In this document: positions 42,312 to 51,227 of the stretch, one piece after another
Position numbering within the stretch: the first letter of the stretch is position 1
How the letters are laid out: every line of letters begins with the position of its first letter
Assembly: GCA_963834685.1 (NCBI GenBank)
Contig: CAWICW010000008.1
Span: forward strand, 62,001 to 126,000
Length of the DNA: 64,000 nucleotides
Direction: 5' to 3'
Source: Palsa-504 sp963834685
GTDB taxonomy: Bacteria > Actinomycetota > Actinomycetes > Streptosporangiales > Streptosporangiaceae
The notes under the pieces: model-generated
Seen by the model: the letters and a program-made list of their open reading frames with translations, nothing else
Told to the model about the DNA's origin: nothing
Database searches by the model: none
Made by a program: the position numbers and the translations under genes

Positions 42312-43085
42312 TTACGGTCCTAGCGGGTCTTCCGGGTCCTCTCGCGCAGCGGTGCGGCTGATCAGCGTGCCGACCTTCTCGCCGCGGATGGCCCGGACCA
42401 CGTTCCCCTCGCCCATGAGGGCGAACACTACGATCGGCAGCCCGTTGTCCATGCACAGGGTGACCGCCGTGGTATCCATGACCTTCAGCCCGCGGCTCAG
42501 GTACTCGGTGTAGTCCAGCCGGTCGAAGCGCATCGCATCCGGCGTGGTGTGCGGGTCGGCGTCGTACACGCCGTCCACCTTGGTGCCCTTGAGCACGGCG
42601 TCGGCGCCGATCTCCAGGGCCCGCTGCGCGGCGGCGGTGTCGGTGGAGAAGTACGGCGCGCCGAGCCCGGCCCCGAAGATCACCACCCGGCCCTTTTCCA
42701 GGTGCCGGATGGCCCGGCGCGGGATGTAGGGCTCGGCGACCTGGCCCATGGTGATGGCGGTCTGCACCCGGGTGTCGACGCCGTTCTTCTCCAGCACGTC
42801 CTGCAGGGCCAGGCAGTTGATGACCGTGCTGAGCATGCCCATGTAGTCGGCGCGGGCCCGGTCGATGCCTCGTTCGGCCAGGGCCGCGCCGCGGAACATG
42901 TTGCCGCCGCCGACCACGGCGGCGACCTGCACGCCCTCCTTCACCGCGGCGATGATCTCGGTGGCCAGATGGGCGACCACGTCCGGCGAGATGCCCAGGG
43001 GCTCGGAGCCCGCGAACAGCCCGCCGGACAGCTTCAGCACCACCCGGTGCCAGCTCGGATGCAGCACCCCCGCGGTTCCCGTCAT
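42312..43085 (-). CDS. pyrH: Uridylate kinase
   Basis: 257 aa. Amino-acid-kinase fold: VVLKLSGGLFAG, VVGGGNMFRG, RARADYMGMLSTVINCLALQD, FGAGLGAPYFSTDTAAAQRA, KGTKVDGVYDADP, MDTTAVTLCMDN. It phosphorylates UMP to UDP. Standard position between tsf and frr. Confidence 0.98.
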   Translation of the reverse strand: MTGTAGVLHPSWHRVVLKLSGGLFAGSEPLGISPDVVAHLATEIIAAVKEGVQVAAVVGGGNMFRGAALAERGIDRARADYMGMLSTVINCLALQDVLEKNGVDTRVQTAITMGQVAEPYIPRRAIRHLEKGRVVIFGAGLGAPYFSTDTAAAQRALEIGADAVLKGTKVDGVYDADPHTTPDAMRFDRLDYTEYLSRGLKVMDTTAVTLCMDNGLPIVVFALMGEGNVVRAIRGEKVGTLISRTAAREDPEDPLGP

Positions 43086-43128
43086 CTTCTGGCTTTCCGG
43101 TTCCCTTCGGCTCCTCGGCTTTTTGGTC

Positions 43129-43965
43129 CTAGGCCTGGCCGACCTGGAACCGGGCGAAGCCGGTGACGGTGAGGTTGTTCTGGGCTAGGAGCTGCTTGAT
43201 CGTGGTCTTGTTGTCCTTTACGAATACCTGCTCGGTGAGCACGGCGTCCTTGAAGTAGGAGTTCAGCCGGCCTTCCACGATCTTCGGGATGGCCTGCTCG
43301 GGCTTGCCCTCGTCGCGGGTGATCTGCTCGGCGATCCGGCGCTCCTTCTCCACCACGTCGGCGGGGACGTCCTCGCGGGTGGTGTACAGGGGGCGCATGG
43401 CGGCGACCTGCTGGGCCAGGTCCGTGGCGACCTGGCTGTTCTCCTGGTCGAGCTGGACCAGCACGCCCAGGGTCGGCGGCAGGGCGGCGTCACTGCGGTG
43501 CAGGTAGGCCTTGATGTAGCCGCCCTCGAAGCGGGCGAAGCGGCCGAGCTCGAGCTTCTCCTTCAGGCTCGCGCCCGTCTCCTCGATGAGCTGCTCGACG
43601 GTGGCGCCGGGCTTGGCCTCGGCGCTCAGCAGGGTGAGGCGGTCGGCCGCCTTGCTGTTGATGGCGGCCTTCGCGATCTGGGCAGCCGTCTCCTGGAACA
43701 GGGGGGTCTTGGCCACGAAGTCGGTCTCGCAGTTCAGCTCGACCAGCACGCCCGCGTCGGTACCGTCGAGTTCCGCGGTGACCAGGCCGTTGGCCGCGGT
43801 GCGGGTGGCCCGCTTGCCCGCGTCCTTGACACCCTTGACGCGGAGCAGTTCGACCGCGCTCTCGAAGTCGCCATCGGCGTCCGCGAGCGCGTTCTTGCAG
43901 TCCATCATGCCGGCGCCGGTCTGGTCGCGGAGCCGCTTGACGTCAGCGGAAGTGAAGTTCGCCAT
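43129..43965 (-). CDS. tsf: Elongation factor Ts
   Basis: 278 aa. N-terminal UBA-like domain (ADVKRLRDQTGAGMMDCKNAL), the EF-Tu-contacting TDFVAK segment (ELNCETDFVAKTPLF), and the dimer domain with VLVQLDQENSQVATDLAQQVAAM. It recycles GDP from EF-Tu. 33 bases downstream of rpsB. Confidence 0.98.
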   Translation of the reverse strand: MANFTSADVKRLRDQTGAGMMDCKNALADADGDFESAVELLRVKGVKDAGKRATRTAANGLVTAELDGTDAGVLVELNCETDFVAKTPLFQETAAQIAKAAINSKAADRLTLLSAEAKPGATVEQLIEETGASLKEKLELGRFARFEGGYIKAYLHRSDAALPPTLGVLVQLDQENSQVATDLAQQVAAMRPLYTTREDVPADVVEKERRIAEQITRDEGKPEQAIPKIVEGRLNSYFKDAVLTEQVFVKDNKTTIKQLLAQNNLTVTGFARFQVGQA

Positions 43966-43998
43966 GTCCTCGTCTCTCGTCTTTACGTCTGTACGTCT

Positions 43999-45108
43999 CT
44001 ACTCGTTCTCGCCTGCCGCGGTCTCGGCGGTCGCTGCGGTCGCTGCGGCCTCGGCGGCTGCTGCGGTCTCGGCGGTCGCGGCGGTCGCTGCGGCCTCGGC
44101 GGCTGCTGCGGTCTCGGCGGCTGCTGCGGCCTCGGCGTCGCCTTTGGTCTCGTCGGCGGCTTCGGCCAGGCCCTCGAGGTCGTCGGCCTCGTCGGCCGCG
44201 GCATCGGCGTCGCTGCTCGGTGCCGATTCGGCGGTGATCGCCAGATCTTCGGGCCCCTCGACTTCGGCCGCGGCCACGAGCGGCGCGTCAGGCGGAGTGA
44301 CCTGGTTTTGCACTGGGGTTGGTGTGCCTTGGAGGAGCTCACGCTCCCACTCGGCGAGCGGCTCTTCGGTGCCCAGCTGGTTGCCGGCCGGCTTCTCATC
44401 CGCGCCGGACGCGCCGGCCCGCGCGATCAGGCCTTCCGCGACGGCGTCGGCTACCACCCGGGTCAGCAGGGCGACGCTGCGGATCGCGTCGTCGTTCCCG
44501 GGGATCGGGTAATTGACCTCGTCCGGGTCGCAGTTGGTGTCCAGGATGGCCACCACGGGGATGCCGAGCTTGCGTGCCTCGTTGACCGCGATGTGTTCCT
44601 TCTTGGTGTCGACTACCCAGATCGCGCTCGGCACCCGGGCCATGTCCCTGATCCCGCCGAGCGTGCGGTCCAGCTTGTCGTGCTCGCGCCGCAGGTGCAG
44701 GAGCTCCTTCTTGGTCATGCCGGAGCCGGCCACGTCGCCGAAGTCGATCTCCTCAAGCTCCTTGAGCCGCTGCAGCCGCTTGTAGACGGTGGAGAAGTTG
44801 GTCAGCATCCCGCCCAGCCAGCGCTGGTTCACGAACGGCATCCCGACCCGGCGGGCCTGCTCGGCGATCGCCTCCTGGGCCTGCTTCTTGGTCCCGACGT
44901 ACAAGATCGTGCCGCCGTGAGCGACGGTCTCCTTGATGAACTCGTACGCGCGGTCGATGTAGTCCAGCGACTGCTGGAGATCGATGATGTAGATGCCGTT
45001 ACGTTCGGTGAAGATGTAGCGCTTCATCTTCGGGTTCCAGCGCCTGGTCTGGTGCCCGAAATGGACGCCGCTCTCCAGGAGCTGCTTCATGCTGACGACC
45101 TGAGCCAC
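43999..45108 (-). CDS. rpsB: Ribosomal protein S2 with long Ala-rich tail
   Basis: 369 aa from GTG 45108, with an AAGGAAAGGA site. The S2 core is complete (MKQLLESGVHFGHQTRRWNP, QRWLGGMLTNFSTVYKRLQRL, IWVVDTKKEHIAVNEARKL, PIPGNDDAIRSVALLTRVVADA) and ends at about residue 235. A further 130 residues are acidic and Ala-rich, ending in repeats of AEAAATAATAETAA-type units. Actinobacterial S2 often has a tail, but this one is long and made of tandem DNA repeats. Confidence 0.97.
   Translation of the reverse strand: MAQVVSMKQLLESGVHFGHQTRRWNPKMKRYIFTERNGIYIIDLQQSLDYIDRAYEFIKETVAHGGTILYVGTKKQAQEAIAEQARRVGMPFVNQRWLGGMLTNFSTVYKRLQRLKELEEIDFGDVAGSGMTKKELLHLRREHDKLDRTLGGIRDMARVPSAIWVVDTKKEHIAVNEARKLGIPVVAILDTNCDPDEVNYPIPGNDDAIRSVALLTRVVADAVAEGLIARAGASGADEKPAGNQLGTEEPLAEWERELLQGTPTPVQNQVTPPDAPLVAAAEVEGPEDLAITAESAPSSDADAAADEADDLEGLAEAADETKGDAEAAAAAETAAAAEAAATAATAETAAAAEAAATAATAETAAGENE
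44010..44140. repeat. Tandem repeats coding for the S2 tail
   Basis: Reiterated units built from ctcggcggtcgctgcgg and ctcggcggctgctgcgg. A block of about 60 bases is present twice in near-identical form. All in frame with rpsB on the minus strand. Confidence 0.75.
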
Positions 45109-45552
45109 TGGCACGGTCCTTTCCTTCGTGCGCCGCTTGCCCTGCGGGCGTACGGCGCTGCTCGGTTGCTTCCTGGTGCCCGTGACCTGACGCGCCTGCG
45201 GCCGGCCTGGTGGCCGGCGGACCGAGCGGCGCGTCCCGCCGGGAGCTGTTCGCCCCGGTGAGCAAGCGGGCACGCGATTTAGCCGCAGAGCACACGCCTA
45301 TCCAGCGCGGCTACGGCGACCGTTACCAAGGATACTTGACGTTCCCGGTCGCCCGCGCCCTGCCGGGCATCTGTGCCGGTCATCTGGGCACTCCCGGGCG
45401 GCGCGAGGGCTGGCCCTGATCGACGCGGACCGGGATGGGGCTCGGGCGATGCGAGGCCGAGGGGAACGCAATGGAACCCTGATTCACCGCACCACAACGC
45501 AGAGAAGGCTCGGTTTCATCCCGTTTCTGGCGGGCCCCGGCCCAGAGGGTCG
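45109..45552 (-). other. rpsB leader and intergenic region
   Basis: 444 bases between the rpsB start and the xerC stop with no gene I can support. The M23 peptidase and whiG-type genes often found here in actinomycetes are missing. A perfect stem GCCGGCC-TGGT-GGCCGGC (45201-45218) lies in the expected rpsB leader. No confident promoter was found. Confidence 0.5.
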
Positions 45553-46560
45553 CTAGGCGCGGGGATGAGCCTGGCGGTAGCTGGATTTGAGACGCTCGAT
45601 GGACACGTGGGTGTAGATCTGGGTGGTCGCGGGCGAGGAATGGCCGAGGATCTCCTGGACGCTGCGCAGGTCGGCGCCGCCCTCGAGCAGGTGGGTGGCC
45701 GCGCTGTGGCGCAGGCCGTGCGGACCCGTATCGCGGGTCGCGCCTCCTTCGCGCAGGAGCTGGTGGACGATCCGGCGGGCGGTGCGCGGGTCCAGGCGGC
45801 CGCCGCGCACACCGAGGAACAGGGCCGGTCCGCTGCTTGCGGTAGCAAGGGCGGGCCGGCCCTGGTCGAGCCAGGCGGTGACCGCACGGAGGGCGGGCAC
45901 GCCGACCGGGACGGTGCGTTCCTTATCGCCCTTGCCCCGGACCCGGACGGTCCTTCTGGCGTGATCGAAGCTGTCCGGGGTCAGCGCACACAGTTCGCTG
46001 ACCCGGATGCCGGTCGCGTAGAGCAGCTCGAGGACCGCGACGTCGCGCAGTGCGACCGCGGCCTCGGCCGCCGGTACCGGTGCGGCGGCTGCCGGTCCAG
46101 CGGCTGCCGGCGCCGTGGCCTGCGCGTTGCGGTTGGCCGTGTCCAGGACGGTCCGCATCTCGTCCTGGCGCAGCACGTGGGGCAGAGCGCGGCGGGTCTT
46201 CAGGGTGCCGAGCCGCAGCCCGGGGTCGATGGTCAGCCAGCCGCGGCGGTGCGCGAAGGCGGTGAACGTGCGTGCCGCGGCGCCGCGCCGGGCCAGGGTG
46301 GTGCGCGCCGCGCCGGAGGCGTGCTGGCTGGCCAGCCAGCCGCGCAGGTGGGCCGCGGCCAGATCACCGGGCACCTGGACGCCGGCGCGGTGCGCGTGGT
46401 CGAGCAGCGAGCTCACGTCGCCGAGGTAGGCCCGGACCGTGTGCGGAGACAGGGAGCGTTCGGCCCGCAGATGACGCTCGAAGGCGGCGAGGGCGGCGGC
46501 CATCTCGGGCGGCAGCGTTTCCCGCGCCGCGCGCTCCTCGGCTTTCTCCTCGACGGTCAT
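45553..46560 (-). CDS. xerC: Tyrosine recombinase XerC
   Basis: 335 aa, ATG 46560. N-terminal SAM-like core-binding domain (LSPHTVRAYLGDVSSLLDHAH, residues 37-60) and catalytic domain with Arg in ATGIRVSELCAL, Lys in VRGKGDKERTVPVG, HGLRHSAATHLLEGG and the nucleophile Tyr in TTQIYTHVSIERL. It resolves chromosome dimers at dif with XerD. An Ala/Pro-rich insert (about 18 residues) interrupts the catalytic domain before ALRDVAVLELLY. Its usual genomic place near rpsB is kept. Confidence 0.95.
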   Translation of the reverse strand: MTVEEKAEERAARETLPPEMAAALAAFERHLRAERSLSPHTVRAYLGDVSSLLDHAHRAGVQVPGDLAAAHLRGWLASQHASGAARTTLARRGAAARTFTAFAHRRGWLTIDPGLRLGTLKTRRALPHVLRQDEMRTVLDTANRNAQATAPAAAGPAAAAPVPAAEAAVALRDVAVLELLYATGIRVSELCALTPDSFDHARRTVRVRGKGDKERTVPVGVPALRAVTAWLDQGRPALATASSGPALFLGVRGGRLDPRTARRIVHQLLREGGATRDTGPHGLRHSAATHLLEGGADLRSVQEILGHSSPATTQIYTHVSIERLKSSYRQAHPRA

Positions 46561-46758
46561 GGGGCCAGTGTGCACCCTTGACCGTCGCGCAAGCCGAAAC
46601 GGGCCAGGTGACACGGCGGTCGCGACTAATTTCGTATGCCGACACGCCGATCGAACTGAAGTTTGACAAGGGATGGGCCGTGCGGCAGGGTGATCCATGC
46701 GTTCACTCGGACGAGACCGCGGAACGCGCTCGAAGTAGCGCCTAGAGAGGGATCGAGC

Positions 46759-47361
46759 ATGGGTCAGAAGACTGTCCGGTTCAGCGACCTGAGCGGCCAG
46801 CTCATCACGCATGACGACGCACTGGCACGCATCGTGGTCCACGAACACCCCGAGCTGGTCGACGGCCCGGTCGAGATCGAGGCACTGACCGACGAGGCCG
46901 AGGCCATCGAGCACTCCGCCCTGCGGGTCGCGGTCATCGACCTGTACCTGCCCGACGACCTGGAGCCGCGCCGCATCGTCTTGGAGGCCGACGCCTTCGA
47001 CAAGCTGGCCACGGAGAACCCGATGGACCAGCTCCTGATCGCCGCCCGGCCGATCCGGCGCAGCCCGAAAACATCGGTGAGCGGCGTCTCCCGCGGGGAC
47101 CGGCTCGATTACGCCACCCTGGAGCACGCCGGCAAGCCGCACAAGGGCAAGGTCACCGACACCGAGAAGCAACTGGTCCGCGACCATCTCGACGAGATCA
47201 ACCAGCGACTCGCCACCCAGGGCCTGCGAACGATCAGCATCGCCGACCCGGACCACGTCGAGCGTTACGGCCTGGGGCAGTCCGTCCGGGACCGCACCGC
47301 GGAGCTCGAGTTCGACCTCGAGGACGAGCAGGAGGAGCGGAGCGCGATCGCGGCGGGTTAG
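46759..47361 (+). CDS. Hypothetical protein with weak Lsr2-like layout
   Basis: 200 aa, ATG 46759 after AGAGAGGGA. It starts GQKTVRFSDLSGQLI and has a beta-rich first half ending RIVLEADAFDKLA, a basic Ser/Arg linker (ARPIRRSPKTSVSGVSRG), then HKGKVTDTEKQLVRDHLDEIN, and ISIADPDHVERYG. The strand-rich N-half, basic linker and helical C-end recall the plan of Lsr2, but sequence identity is low and the AT-hook RGR is absent. Function unknown. A TTGACA at 46663 could be its -35. Confidence 0.6.
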   Translation: MGQKTVRFSDLSGQLITHDDALARIVVHEHPELVDGPVEIEALTDEAEAIEHSALRVAVIDLYLPDDLEPRRIVLEADAFDKLATENPMDQLLIAARPIRRSPKTSVSGVSRGDRLDYATLEHAGKPHKGKVTDTEKQLVRDHLDEINQRLATQGLRTISIADPDHVERYGLGQSVRDRTAELEFDLEDEQEERSAIAAG

Positions 47362-47369
47362 GGCTCCGG

Positions 47370-47867
47370 TCAGCGGACGATCTCGACCAGGAGGACCCAG
47401 GCGTTATAGACGGCGCCGATGATCCCCAGCAGGGCGGTCAGCGCCAGCCAGTAGAGCCCGCCGCCCCACTCGGCGGCCAGCGAGACCCCGGCGATGGCGC
47501 AGGGAACGGTGGCCAGCGCGGTGCTTACCATCCGGGAGATGGTCCACAGCACGGGATCGTCCCGGTTCCGGCGCCGCTGACGGAGCTGGTCCCGGACCGT
47601 GATTACCAGCATCGGCACGACGATGATCAGGATCTCGACACCGACGAGCCTGGTGCTCTGCGGGACGAGGGTGAGCGCCGAGCTGGCCACCACGAGCAGC
47701 AAGGTGGCCAGGGTCTCGGCGGCACGGGCCGGGAGGAACTTGTTGCCCTTGAGGATCCGGTCCAGGTTGATGGAGACAGCGACGAAGAGCAGGCCGGTCA
47801 GCGCCGCGGCGGCGGTCATGATCGCGCTGAAGAACGGCTCCCAGTCAGCCAGGTCATAGCCCCGCAT
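47370..47867 (-). CDS. Four-helix membrane protein
   Basis: 165 aa from ATG 47867 (a GTG at 47924 would add 19 basic residues). Hydrophobic segments: FFSAIMTAAAALTGLLFVAVSI, ETLATLLLVVASSALTLV, VEILIIVVPMLVITV, VSTALATVPCAIAGVSLA and YWLALTALLGIIGAVYNAWVLL. A short basic loop (RDQLRQRRRNRDD) separates the halves. I recognise it as a common actinobacterial membrane family without known function. Confidence 0.75.
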   Translation of the reverse strand: MRGYDLADWEPFFSAIMTAAAALTGLLFVAVSINLDRILKGNKFLPARAAETLATLLLVVASSALTLVPQSTRLVGVEILIIVVPMLVITVRDQLRQRRRNRDDPVLWTISRMVSTALATVPCAIAGVSLAAEWGGGLYWLALTALLGIIGAVYNAWVLLVEIVR

Positions 47868-47947
47868 CACACGCGCCTTCGTAGGAGGACTGGCCCGACG
47901 AGGAACGCTAACAGGCACGGTCACGGGGTACGGCGGGTTTCGGCTTT

Positions 47948-49132
47948 TTACGGCTTGCGCAGGCGCCAGCCGCGGTCACAACGCTCGATGAAACCGGAGC
48001 CGGCCAGCAGCCCGAGGCAGCGCAGCACCGTGTCCAGGTCCACGCCCGCCTCGGCGGCGATCGTCGAGGTGCCGGCGGCGCCGCGGGCGGGCAGCGCGTC
48101 CAGGACCCGGGCGCTGTCGGTGTCGAGCTCGTCTCGGCAGGGCGCCGTGCCGGCGCCTGTCGGCTTGCGGGCCGGCGGCGCGGTGTCAACGGGAAGCGTC
48201 TCGGGTGTGCCCAGCGGGGAGAGCATCTCGATGATGTCGTCGGCGCGGGTGACGCAGGTGGCGCCCCACTCCCGGATGATCCGGTGGGATCCGGCGGACT
48301 GGGCCGAGGTCACCGGGCCGGGGACGGCCATCAGCGGCTTGCCCAGCTGGGCCGCGTGGCGGGCGGTGTTCAGCGCGCCGCTGCGCTCGCCCGCCTCGAC
48401 GATCACGGTGCCTCGGGTCAGCGCGGCGATGGTCCGGTTGCGGACCAGGAACCGCAGCCGGGCGGGCTGGCGGCCCGGCGGCCATTCGCTGATCACCAGA
48501 CCCTGTGCGGCGATGTCCGCGAACAGGTTCGCGTGGCCTGCCGGGTAGGGGTAATCGACGCCGCAGGCCAGGACCGCGATGGTGACCGCCCCGGTGGCCA
48601 GCGCGCCGCGGTGGGCGGCGGCGTCGATGCCGTACGCGCCGCCCGAGACGACCGCCCAGCCTCGCTCGCCGAGGTCGGCGGCGATCTCGCCGGCCACGTG
48701 CGCGCCGTACCCGGTGGCGGCGCGTGACCCCACCATCGAGACCGAGCGCTGGCAGGCCTCGCGCAGGTCGGCCTGGCCTCGAAGCCACAGCGCGTACGGG
48801 CGGGCCGAGCCGAGCTCGTCCAGCCTGCCAGGCCATTGCGGATCGGCGGGGCAGACCAGCCGGATGCCGTCGCGGCGGGCGTCCGTGAGGCCCGCGTCGT
48901 CGGGCAGCCAGGGCAGGCGGATCCGCCAGCGGCCGAGCGCGGCCTCTAGCGCGCGCCTGCGAGCCGGGCTGTCCTCGCATCCGGGCCCGGTCTCAGGCAG
49001 CGCGCCCGCCCTGATCGCGGCCAGCACCTCGGCGGGCTCGCAGACCTCCAGCAGGGCGCCGAGCGCGGGATCGCCGGGCTCGGCCAGGTAGGTGAGCGCA
49101 GCCCGGGCCAGGGCCTGGCGGTCCGGGCTCAT
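47948..49132 (-). CDS. dprA: DNA-processing protein DprA
   Basis: 394 aa, ATG 49132 overlapping the yifB stop (ATGA). The Rossmann-like DprA core is clear: SMVGSRAATGYGAHVAGEIAADL, VVSGGAYGIDAAAHRGAL, VAVLACGVDYPYPAGHANL, SEWPPGRQPARLRFLVRNR and EAGERSGALNTARHA. A C-terminal winged helix follows (TSTIAAEAGVDLDTVLRCLGLL). DprA loads RecA on incoming single-stranded DNA; it is kept in many species not known to be competent. Confidence 0.96.
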   Translation of the reverse strand: MSPDRQALARAALTYLAEPGDPALGALLEVCEPAEVLAAIRAGALPETGPGCEDSPARRRALEAALGRWRIRLPWLPDDAGLTDARRDGIRLVCPADPQWPGRLDELGSARPYALWLRGQADLREACQRSVSMVGSRAATGYGAHVAGEIAADLGERGWAVVSGGAYGIDAAAHRGALATGAVTIAVLACGVDYPYPAGHANLFADIAAQGLVISEWPPGRQPARLRFLVRNRTIAALTRGTVIVEAGERSGALNTARHAAQLGKPLMAVPGPVTSAQSAGSHRIIREWGATCVTRADDIIEMLSPLGTPETLPVDTAPPARKPTGAGTAPCRDELDTDSARVLDALPARGAAGTSTIAAEAGVDLDTVLRCLGLLAGSGFIERCDRGWRLRKP

Positions 49133-50691
49133 CGCCGGACTCCGAGCCAGAGGCTCAGCGCGGCGTGGCATTCGTCCCTGCCCGGGCGCGGCTGGCCGGC
49201 CAGGTCGGCGATGGTCCAGGCCACGCGGATGACCTTGACCACGCCGCGGGCGCTGATCTGCCCGCGTTCCAGGGAGCGTTCGATCACGGCCAGCGAGCCC
49301 GGAGCGGGTGGCCAGGTCCGGCGCAGCTCCGATCCGGGGACCTCGCCGTTCAGGCGCCAGCGCGTGCCGCGCAGCCGGCGGGCGGCGCGGTCCCTGGCCT
49401 GCGCCACGCGTAGCGCCACGACCTGGCTGGACTCGGCGAAGTTGCGGTCGTTCAGCAGTTCCTTGCGGCCCACCGGCTCGAGCTCGATCTTCACGTCGAC
49501 CCGGTCGAGCAGCGGGCCCGAGATCCGGCCCAGGTACCGCCGGCGGGTGGCCGGGCTGCAACTGCAGCCTTCGGCCGCCCCAGCGGCGCGGGCGCATGGA
49601 CACGGGTTCGCGGCCAGCACCAGGGTGAACCGGGCCGGGAACCGGCTGGTGACCCCGGACCGGGCCACTATGACCTCGCCCGCTTCGAGCGGCTGACGGA
49701 GCGCGTCCAGCACGTCCCGGCCGAACTCCGGCGCTTCGTCGAGGAACAGCACCCCCCGGTGGGCCAGCGACGCCGAGCCCGGGCGGATGACGCCGCTGCC
49801 GCCGCCCACGATCGCCGCCTTGGTCGCGGTGTGGTGCGGAGCGAGAAACGGCGGGTCGGTGAGCAGCGGAACCTGCGCGGGCAAGGCTCCGGCTACCGAG
49901 TGGATCGCCGTGACCTCGAGCGCGGCCTCGGGGTCCAGGCGCGGCAGGATGGTCGGGATGCGTTCGGCCAGCATGGTCTTGCCGGCCCCGGGCGGGCCGA
50001 GCAGCGACAGGTGATGCCCGCCCGCCGCGCACACCTCGGCGGCTCGCCTGGCCATCGCCTGGCCGAGCATTTCGGCCAGGTCGGGCGTCAGCGCGGCGCC
50101 CGGGCCGGGAGCGGGACTACTACCGTCATCGGAAGGGCGGAACTCGGCGGCGGGCGGGTCGCTGCGCAGGCCCGGGGCGCCTCGCAGCCAGTCCGTGGCC
50201 GCGGTCAGGCTGGCGGCCGCGATGACGCGCACCCCGGGTACCAGGGCGGCCTCGGGTGCGTTCTGCTCGGCCACCATGACCGTGCCGAACCGGCCGTCGG
50301 CCGCGGCCGCGGCCACGGCGGGCAGCACGCCACAGACCGGCCGCAGCCGTCCGTCGAGGCCGAGCTCGCCGAAGAACATCACCCCGTCCGACGCCGCCCG
50401 CGGCACCGTGCCCGCCGCGGTGAGCAGTCCGACCGCGATGGCCAGATCGAACCAGCTGCCGCGTTTGGGCAGGCTGGCCGGGGAAAGCCCGACCGTGATC
50501 TTGCGCTGCGGCCACTGTTCGCCGCTGTTGACGATCGCGGCGCGGATCCGGTCCCGCGCCTCCCGGAGCGCGGTATCGGGCAGGCCGACCAGGATCATCC
50601 CGACCAGGCCGTTGGCGATGTCAACCTCGATCTCGACCACATGGCCAGTCACCCCGATCAGCGCCACCGAGTGTGCGCGGGCCAGCGGCAC
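49129..50691 (-). CDS. YifB/ComM family Mg-chelatase-like AAA+ ATPase
   Basis: 520 aa, GTG 50691. N-terminal Lon-like domain (GLVGMILVGLPDTALREARDRI), then Walker A GPPGAGKTM (232-240), Walker B VLFLDEAPEF and the zinc-site PCPCA...GCSCSP segment near 375-395, and the C-terminal Mg_chelatase_C region. ComM is a helicase for branch migration in transformation. Part of the yraN-yifB-dprA operon. Confidence 0.96.
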   Translation of the reverse strand: MPLARAHSVALIGVTGHVVEIEVDIANGLVGMILVGLPDTALREARDRIRAAIVNSGEQWPQRKITVGLSPASLPKRGSWFDLAIAVGLLTAAGTVPRAASDGVMFFGELGLDGRLRPVCGVLPAVAAAAADGRFGTVMVAEQNAPEAALVPGVRVIAAASLTAATDWLRGAPGLRSDPPAAEFRPSDDGSSPAPGPGAALTPDLAEMLGQAMARRAAEVCAAGGHHLSLLGPPGAGKTMLAERIPTILPRLDPEAALEVTAIHSVAGALPAQVPLLTDPPFLAPHHTATKAAIVGGGSGVIRPGSASLAHRGVLFLDEAPEFGRDVLDALRQPLEAGEVIVARSGVTSRFPARFTLVLAANPCPCARAAGAAEGCSCSPATRRRYLGRISGPLLDRVDVKIELEPVGRKELLNDRNFAESSQVVALRVAQARDRAARRLRGTRWRLNGEVPGSELRRTWPPAPGSLAVIERSLERGQISARGVVKVIRVAWTIADLAGQPRPGRDECHAALSLWLGVRR

Positions 50692-50693
50692 GG

Positions 50694-51050
50694 CTAGCCC
50701 ACTCCCCTGATGTGCTCGATGGTGAATCCGCCCGTGCCCTCGTAGACCAGGCCGACCACGTCGATCCGGACCTGATCAAAGCGAACGCCATGGGCGTTCA
50801 GCCACTGCACCGCCAGCCGGCGCAGGCGGGCGCGCTTGGCCCGGCTGACGGCCTCAAGCGGGCTGCCGTAGCGCACCGACGTCCGGGACTTCACCTCGCA
50901 CACGACCAGCACCTGACGCTCGACCGCCACGATGTCGATCTCGCCGTCCGCGCTGCGCCAGTTCCGGTCCAGGATCCGCAGTCCGTGCGACTCCAGGTAC
51001 TTCGCCGCTTCCTGCTCACCGGACTTGCCCAGCACGTCCTTGGCCCGCAT
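50694..51050 (-). CDS. YraN family (UPF0102) nuclease-like protein
   Basis: 118 aa. ATG 51050 has GGAGG eight bases upstream, better than ATG 51056. It shows GKSGEQEAAKYLESHGLRILDRNWR, DGEIDIVAVERQVLVVCEVKSR, the D-x(n)-E-x-K pattern of PD-(D/E)XK nucleases, then GSPLEAVSRAKRARLRRLA. Precedes yifB by two bases, the typical actinobacterial arrangement. Confidence 0.93.
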   Translation of the reverse strand: MRAKDVLGKSGEQEAAKYLESHGLRILDRNWRSADGEIDIVAVERQVLVVCEVKSRTSVRYGSPLEAVSRAKRARLRRLAVQWLNAHGVRFDQVRIDVVGLVYEGTGGFTIEHIRGVG

Positions 51051-51227
51051 GGCCATCACCTCCGGCTTCGACGATCGCCGTGGCCGGCGGTGGCCCGCAG
51101 GACGGTCTGGTGGCTGTGGAAAACCAGACGGACAGGGCTCTAGATGTGGATAACGAACCCGGAAATGTCAGTACCGGATGCTTGGATTTGTGGGGGACTC
51201 CGGGTCGGCGGACGGGGCTGGGCCGGA